DNA of 64,000 nt, taken from NCBI GenBank assembly GCA_964412015.1, contig CAYPMO010000001.1, positions 62,001-126,000 on the forward strand, in the 5' to 3' direction. The DNA comes from SZUA-318 sp964412015. Its GTDB lineage: Bacteria; Gemmatimonadota; Gemmatimonadetes; Longimicrobiales; Gaopeijiaceae. The notes beneath the pieces were generated by a model. The model was not told the DNA's origin. It made no database searches and saw only the letters and a program-made list of their open reading frames with translations. Of the stretch, positions 59,249 through 64,000 are shown in pieces. The translations under genes and the position numbers were made by a program. Numbering within the stretch: the first letter of the stretch is position 1; every line of letters starts with the position of its first letter.

Positions 59249-60900
59249 TCGTTGGTCCGTATGCCCCGCGCGTGGCGCAGGGGATTCTCCAACAGGTGTT
59301 TGGGGATGAACGCGATCACGATGAACATCACGAGGGAAGCCAACAGCCCGAGGCCGAGCAGCCACCAGTTGCGCAGCGCCACGAACAGGACCGACGTGAT
59401 GACCGCCGTCGCCGAGGCGAAGACGCTCAGCAGCAGGCGCCGCCCGAGCAGATTCAGCACGCGCTCCTGGGCCTCGTGGTCCCTCGGATGGAGACGTACA
59501 CGAAGCTCTTCCCGTTCGGCGCGGGTCACGAGGTCCCGCACGGACCGGATCGCGCTCTGGGCTTCGTCCACGAAGCCCTTGGCGAGCTGCACGGGCTGCT
59601 GCCCGGTGCTCTTCAGGAGCGCCGACTGGTGGCGGCGCACCACGCCCCGGATGAACGTCAGCCCATCGAAGTTCTCGTCATAGATGAATCCCAGGCCCTC
59701 GATGAGCGCGGCGGTACGGAAGAAGTAGACCAGCTCCTGCGGCAGGAGCAGCGGCCAGGTGTAGAAGGTATCCAGAACCTGGCCGACGATCTCCTCGAGG
59801 ATGCGCCGCCGGTTGGTCGTCTTCGCGCGGCCGACGATCCCGAGGATCTCCGTGGCCGCCTCCCGGATCTCTCCCCGGGAAACCTCGGGACTGATCATCC
59901 CCATCCGGTACATCTGGTTGATGACGCCGTCGATGTCCTCATGGCCCACGGCGAGCGCCAGCCCGAGGATCGACTCACGGGTCCACTTGGGCACCTCGAG
60001 CACGGCGCCCCAATCCAGCAGCACCAGCGTACCGTCGTCCTGGACGAACAGGTTCCCCGGATGGGGATCCGCGTGCATGAAGCCGTCGACCATCATCATC
60101 CGCAGATAGACACCGGTCAGGGTCTCCATGACCTGCTTGAAGGAGAGTCGGCCGGACGCGAACCGGTCGTGGAGACGATCGATCTTGGTGCCCTCGAGAT
60201 ACTCCATGACGAGCACGCGCCGGCGCGTGAACTGGGAGACCACCGCCGGCACGCGGACCCGCCGGTCGTCACGGAAGAATCGCTGGAACCGCTCGATGTT
60301 CTCCGCCTCCACCCGGAAGTCCATCTCGGCCCGCACGCGCACGCTGAACTCCCGCACCACGTTGGTGACGGCGCGGACGTGATGGTTCGGGAACAGGATG
60401 TTGAGCCAGAACAGGAAGCGGAACGAAATGTCGAGATCGAGCGCGACGGCCGCTTCGACGCCCGGCCGCAGCACCTTCACGACCACGTGACGGTCTCCCA
60501 CCCTGGCCTCGTGGACCTGTCCGAGGCTGGCGGCCGCGATCGGATCACGTCGGAAGTCCTGGAACAGGTCGTCGGCGTGGGCGCCGAGCTCCGCTTCGAC
60601 GACACGCAGGATGTCGTCGGGCGGGCTGGGTGGAACCCTGTCCTGGAGCTTTCCGATCTCCGACAGATAGGGCTGGGGAAGGATATCGGCCCGGGAGCTG
60701 AAGAGTTGAGCGAGCTTGATGAACGTCGGTCCCAACGCGGCGAGCCCGGCCGTGAGGCGCTCCGCACGACGAAGGTGGTGCTCCTGCGTCCGTGCCACCG
60801 GACGCCCGAAGAGGATCCAGCTCCTGCGGTCCCTGAGGAACGCCAGCACGAAGGGGGTCAGTCGGATGACGACCGAGACGGAGCGGGCGATGCGCTTCAT
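59239..60900 (-). CDS. ABC1/UbiB-family atypical kinase
   Basis: 553 residues. Ala-rich nucleotide loop AAASLGQVH, catalytic DGFMHADPHPGNLF, metal-binding LLDWGAV, and two C-terminal membrane helices (SVFASATAVITSVLFVAL; LGLGLLASLVMFIVIAFI). The N-terminal family motif KxGQ reads KLAQ here (K62-Q65). UbiB proteins act in ubiquinone or menaquinone biosynthesis and in quinone-lipid extraction. No other quinone genes lie beside it. Confidence 0.9.
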   Translation of the reverse strand: MKRIARSVSVVIRLTPFVLAFLRDRRSWILFGRPVARTQEHHLRRAERLTAGLAALGPTFIKLAQLFSSRADILPQPYLSEIGKLQDRVPPSPPDDILRVVEAELGAHADDLFQDFRRDPIAAASLGQVHEARVGDRHVVVKVLRPGVEAAVALDLDISFRFLFWLNILFPNHHVRAVTNVVREFSVRVRAEMDFRVEAENIERFQRFFRDDRRVRVPAVVSQFTRRRVLVMEYLEGTKIDRLHDRFASGRLSFKQVMETLTGVYLRMMMVDGFMHADPHPGNLFVQDDGTLVLLDWGAVLEVPKWTRESILGLALAVGHEDIDGVINQMYRMGMISPEVSRGEIREAATEILGIVGRAKTTNRRRILEEIVGQVLDTFYTWPLLLPQELVYFFRTAALIEGLGFIYDENFDGLTFIRGVVRRHQSALLKSTGQQPVQLAKGFVDEAQSAIRSVRDLVTRAEREELRVRLHPRDHEAQERVLNLLGRRLLLSVFASATAVITSVLFVALRNWWLLGLGLLASLVMFIVIAFIPKHLLENPLRHARGIRTNEWR

Positions 60901-60905
60901 GGGGG

Positions 60906-62264
60906 CTAGAGCAGCAACGCGCTGGCGAGGCCGAGGAGCAACAGGAAGCCGCACAGGTCCGTGAACGGCGTGACGAACATCGAGGACGCCACCGCCGGAT
61001 CGATCCCGGCGCGCGCCAGCACGGTCGGGACGAACGACCCGAGGAACCCCGCCACGACGATGTTCCCCCACATCGCCAGCAGCACGACCAGGCCGAGCAT
61101 GGGGTCGCCTCTCAGCAACAGGGATAGAAGCGCGACCACGGCCCCGAGGACGGCGCCGTTCACCGCTCCGATCAGGAGCTCCCGTCCCACGGCCAGGGCG
61201 CTGCGGCGACCGGCGCCCCCCTCGATCGCGATGCTGCGCACCGTCACGGCGAGGGCCTGCGTCCCGGCGTTGCCGCCCATGCCGGCGACGATGGGCATGA
61301 TCGCCGCGAGGATGACCCGGTTCTCGATCGTATGTGAGAACACCCAAACGACGGACGCCGCCAGCGACGCGGTACCCAGGTTCACGAAGAGCCAAGGGAG
61401 ACGCGCACGCACCGATTCCGACCACGTGAAGCGCAGCGCGCTCTCCGCGCTGCCGGCTCCCGCCAGCCGCAGGATGTCCTCCGTCTGCTCCGCCTCCAGC
61501 ACGTCGATCACGTCGTCGAACGTGATCCGGCCGAGAAGGACGCCGAACTCGCTCACCACCGCCATGGCGGCCAGGTTGTAGCGGGCGATCAAGCGGCCCA
61601 CCTCCTCCTGGTCCGTGCTGGGCAGCACGGACGCCGGGACCGGCTCCACCAGGGCCTCGACGTGCTCGTCGGGCTCCGCCGTCACCAGGGCGTCCAGCCC
61701 GACCGTGCCGAGGAGCCGGCGCCGGTCGTCCACGACGAAGACCGTGTAGAAGTGCTCGATCTCCTGACCCTGGCGTCGTACCTCCTCGAGCGCCTGGGCC
61801 GCGGTGAGGCTGGCGGCCACCGAGACCAGCTCGGTGGTCATCAAGCCACCGGCGGTCTCCTCGTCGTAGAGCAGCAGGCTGCGGATGTCGCCCGCGTCTT
61901 CCTCGGGCAGCTCCTCGAAGATCCGGTGCCGCTGGTGAGGCTCCAGCTCGGAGAGGAGATCCGCGGCGTCGTCGTCGGCGAGCTCCTGGAGCAGCTCCGC
62001 GCCCTTCGCGGGGTGGAGCGCGGCGAGGAGGGCACTGCGGAGCTCGCCGCTCTCCATCTCGGCCAACGTCTCCGACGCGACTTCGGGCGGCAGGCTCGAG
62101 AGCACCTGGAGCTGCCTCTCGTCCTCCAGGGACTCCAGGAAGTCGGCGATGTCGTACGGATGGAGTTGCTCCAGCGCCTCCCTCAGCGCCTCGGCGTCAC
62201 CCGACGCGACAAAATCGGCCAGGCGCTTGCGCGCCCTCTCGATCTCGTCGGCGGACGTGCTCAT
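60906..62264 (-). CDS. mgtE: Magnesium transporter MgtE
   Basis: 452 residues: N-terminal MgtE superhelical domain (ELLQELADDDAADLLSELE), two CBS domains (GLMTTELVSVAASLTAAQAL; PVPASVLPSTDQEEVGRLI), then five transmembrane helices with the conserved MPIVAGMGGNAGTQALAV. It is a gated Mg2+ channel, closed by Mg2+ on the cytosolic domains. Only 5 bases to the UbiB-like gene. Confidence 0.95.
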   Translation of the reverse strand: MSTSADEIERARKRLADFVASGDAEALREALEQLHPYDIADFLESLEDERQLQVLSSLPPEVASETLAEMESGELRSALLAALHPAKGAELLQELADDDAADLLSELEPHQRHRIFEELPEEDAGDIRSLLLYDEETAGGLMTTELVSVAASLTAAQALEEVRRQGQEIEHFYTVFVVDDRRRLLGTVGLDALVTAEPDEHVEALVEPVPASVLPSTDQEEVGRLIARYNLAAMAVVSEFGVLLGRITFDDVIDVLEAEQTEDILRLAGAGSAESALRFTWSESVRARLPWLFVNLGTASLAASVVWVFSHTIENRVILAAIMPIVAGMGGNAGTQALAVTVRSIAIEGGAGRRSALAVGRELLIGAVNGAVLGAVVALLSLLLRGDPMLGLVVLLAMWGNIVVAGFLGSFVPTVLARAGIDPAVASSMFVTPFTDLCGFLLLLGLASALLL

Positions 62265-62379
62265 CGGGGAGGCCTCGCGTCTACGGGATGCCGTTTCCGA
62301 AGGGTGCGCGGGCATGCGACACCCACGGGGCACCGGAAGATCCTCCCGGGATCCCGACGGGGCAAGGTGGAATCCGCCG

Positions 62380-62829
62380 TCAGGCGCCGGATGCTCCGCG
62401 GATCTCCCGGACGAGTGCCTCCTGGAGCGCGTACATGGGACTCGCCACCCGCTCCGGACCGGCAGGGTGGTCGTAACCGAGCACGTGGAGGGTTCCGTGC
62501 ACCGCGAGCCGGACGAGCTCTTCGGACAGCGGCACGTCCGCGTCGGAGGCCTGCCGCCGGGCCTCCTCCACACCGAGGTACACGTCCCCGAGAATCCCCG
62601 CCCCGCCCCCGAGCGCGAACGCGATGACGTCGGTCGGCCGATTCTCGGAGCGGTACCGGAGGTTCAGGCCCCGGATCTCCCCGTCGTCCAGCAGCGTGAC
62701 CGACACTTCCGCGTTCCGGACCCCCTGGCTGAGCAGCGTGCGGCGAACCGCTCGTTCCAGCTCCTCGGTGTCCACGTCCGCGAACGCGCCGACGTTGACG
62801 ATCACCTCGTTGGGGTCCGCGTCGCTCAC
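62380..62829 (-). CDS. ybeY: Endoribonuclease YbeY
   Basis: 149 residues; zinc motif HGTLHVLGYDH near residue 115. YRSENRPTDVIAFAL is the conserved lead-in to the active site. It matures 16S rRNA and takes part in ribosome quality control. It overlaps the 7TM-HD gene by 4 bases (ATGA), the usual neighbourhood. Confidence 0.96.
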   Translation of the reverse strand: MSDADPNEVIVNVGAFADVDTEELERAVRRTLLSQGVRNAEVSVTLLDDGEIRGLNLRYRSENRPTDVIAFALGGGAGILGDVYLGVEEARRQASDADVPLSEELVRLAVHGTLHVLGYDHPAGPERVASPMYALQEALVREIRGASGA

Positions 62830-64000
62830 GCGGTGTCCGGCTCCCGGTTCTCCTCTTCCTCGGGAGCGTCGGTGAGGTGCTTGGTCGTCGGGTAGTCGAT
62901 ACGGCGGTGCACGACGCCCCCCAGGATCTTGGCGAACTGTTCCTCGATCCGGGTGATCTCCCCGAGCGTGAGGGGCGATTCGTCCAGCTGGCCCGAGCCC
63001 ACCTTGGCCTGGACGATGGCGTGGATGAGCTCGCGCACCCGCTCCGGCGTCGGGTCCTGGAGCACGCGCGTCGCGGACTCACACGAATCGGCCAGCATCA
63101 CGATCGCCGTCTCGCGGGTCTGGGGCTTCGGTCCGGGATAACAGAAACGCTCCTCCGGGAGCTCCTCACCCCTTTCCTCCGTGGCCTTCTCGTAGAAGAA
63201 GCCGATGCGTTGGGTACCGTGGTGCTGGAGGATGAAGTCCACAATCACGTCGGGAACCTTGGCCTCGCGCGCGAGGCGCTCCCCCTCGGTGACGTGCTCG
63301 CGCACGATGGCCGCGGACGTCTCGGGCTTCAACTTGTCGTGGGGGTTCCGGTCGTCGGGTTGGTTTTCCACGAAGTAGTGGGGCTTGAGCATCTTCCCCA
63401 CGTCGTGGTAATAGACCCCGACACGGCACAGGAGCCCGTTCGCGCCGATGGCGTTGGCCGCCGCCTCGGAGAGGTTCGCGACGTTGATCGAGTGGGCATA
63501 GGTGCCGGGAGCCTCCAGGGACAGTCGCTTGAGCAGCGGGCGCGCCGGGTCGGCCCACTCCAGGAGGGTCTGGTCGGTGGTAATGCCGGTGAACTGCTCG
63601 AAGAGCCACAGGAAGCCCATGGCCAGGAGTGCAGAAACGGTGGCGTTGCCCGCCGACACGAGGCTGGCCTGGACCGCACCGGCGATCTCACGGCCCGTCG
63701 TGAAGGCGTGCGCGACCAGAACCAGGCCGGTCGCGCCCGCGATGATCGCAATCGAGCGCCACGTGTCGGAGCGCCGGCGGACCGCGCGCACGCTCAGCGC
63801 GGCGGCGCCTCCCCCCGTCGTCACGGTGAGCACCAGTCCATAGTCGGCGAAGGGCGGCAACACGCCGGTGACCACCGCGATCAGGAGGACGAGCACGAGG
63901 GAGATGCGCGCGTCCCACAGCACGCCGACGGGGAGCGCCACGAACGCGATCGGCAACCACTCGGGGGCGAGATGGTTGCGGGCGATGAGCGCCGCCGCCG
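62826..64000 (-). CDS. 7TM-HD phosphohydrolase (PgpH/YqfF-like), C-terminal part
   Basis: Open to the right edge; 391 residues are visible. About five membrane helices lead to the HD domain: AHSINVANLSEAAANAIG, CRVGVYYHDVGKMLKPHYF, with the HD pair and downstream His/Asp (LQHHGTQRIGFFYEKA). PgpH hydrolyses cyclic-di-AMP in Gram-positives; here the natural substrate is open. The frame has no stop up to the edge, so the N-terminal extracytoplasmic sensor lies outside. Confidence 0.9.
   Translation of the reverse strand, partial: AAALIARNHLAPEWLPIAFVALPVGVLWDARISLVLVLLIAVVTGVLPPFADYGLVLTVTTGGGAAALSVRAVRRRSDTWRSIAIIAGATGLVLVAHAFTTGREIAGAVQASLVSAGNATVSALLAMGFLWLFEQFTGITTDQTLLEWADPARPLLKRLSLEAPGTYAHSINVANLSEAAANAIGANGLLCRVGVYYHDVGKMLKPHYFVENQPDDRNPHDKLKPETSAAIVREHVTEGERLAREAKVPDVIVDFILQHHGTQRIGFFYEKATEERGEELPEERFCYPGPKPQTRETAIVMLADSCESATRVLQDPTPERVRELIHAIVQAKVGSGQLDESPLTLGEITRIEEQFAKILGGVVHRRIDYPTTKHLTDAPEEEENREPDTA

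Noticed and set aside
61662..62627. Plus-strand 321-residue frame opposite mgtE
   Set aside because: Antisense shadow; mgtE has domains and transmembrane signature on the minus strand.
1..64000. CRISPR arrays, insertion sequences, prophage, att sites
   Set aside because: I saw no regularly spaced repeats, transposase or integrase motifs or terminal inverted repeats in the window.

Overview
The window is a 64 kb stretch of GC-rich bacterial chromosome with one 10-base assembly gap. Gene content suggests a Gram-negative, aerobic or facultative heterotroph, most likely Gemmatimonadota: lipoprotein signal peptides, a TonB-plug outer-membrane protein, FloA/NfeD, a sigma-54 regulator with multihaem cytochromes, and an ImuB/DnaE2 mutasome. 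The phylum is an inference from style and gene mix; no rRNA is present. Genes are tightly packed, with many ATGA/GTGA stop-start overlaps. No gene-free stretch exceeds 300 bases; the longest are about 280 (17783-18064), 250 (7644-7896) and 240 (25681-25923).

Layout. 1-7.6 kb: gmk/yicC, a plug-domain outer-membrane protein, leucyl aminopeptidase, an SDR, a homocysteine methyltransferase and a degenerate sensor kinase. 7.7-10.3 kb: imuB, a small protein and recX, behind a TTCGG direct repeat. 10.3-13.8 kb: a secreted protein, a proline-rich 60-residue protein, a remnant of an outer-membrane receptor, and a NarX/NarL-type pair. 14-17.8 kb: a PLP aminotransferase and an atypical transketolase. 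18-25.7 kb: a polytopic membrane protein, then a sigma-54 two-component system that runs directly into an 11-haem cytochrome, a membrane cytochrome b and a 13-haem lipoprotein. 25.9-30.4 kb: alcohol dehydrogenase divergent from dnaE2, which carries the same TTCGG repeat as imuB. 30.5-35.4 kb: small membrane protein, VOC protein, cyanophycinase-like lipoprotein, M1 peptidase (with the gap) and an MBL hydrolase. 35.4-39.8 kb: citrate synthase, tRNA-Leu(CAA) and aconitase. 39.8-45.3 kb: FloA/NfeD membrane organisers, class II aldolase and a serine hydrolase. 45.3-64 kb: a long minus-strand run with rng-rplU-rpmA, an acyl-CoA catabolic operon (acyl-CoA dehydrogenase, enoyl-CoA hydratase, AtuA-type proteins, carboxyltransferase, split methylmalonyl-CoA mutase, MeaB), recQ, a UbiB-like kinase, mgtE, ybeY and a 7TM-HD phosphohydrolase cut by the right edge.

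The two most notable systems are (1) a damage-inducible mutagenesis regulon split over two loci 19 kb apart but tied together by a shared promoter-overlapping repeat, and (2) a self-contained, sigma-54-controlled multihaem electron conduit. Several signalling or catalytic proteins have lost canonical residues: a histidine kinase without its phosphoacceptor His, an SDR without its Ser, an enhancer-binding protein with GAFTDA, and a transketolase with GEG instead of GDG.
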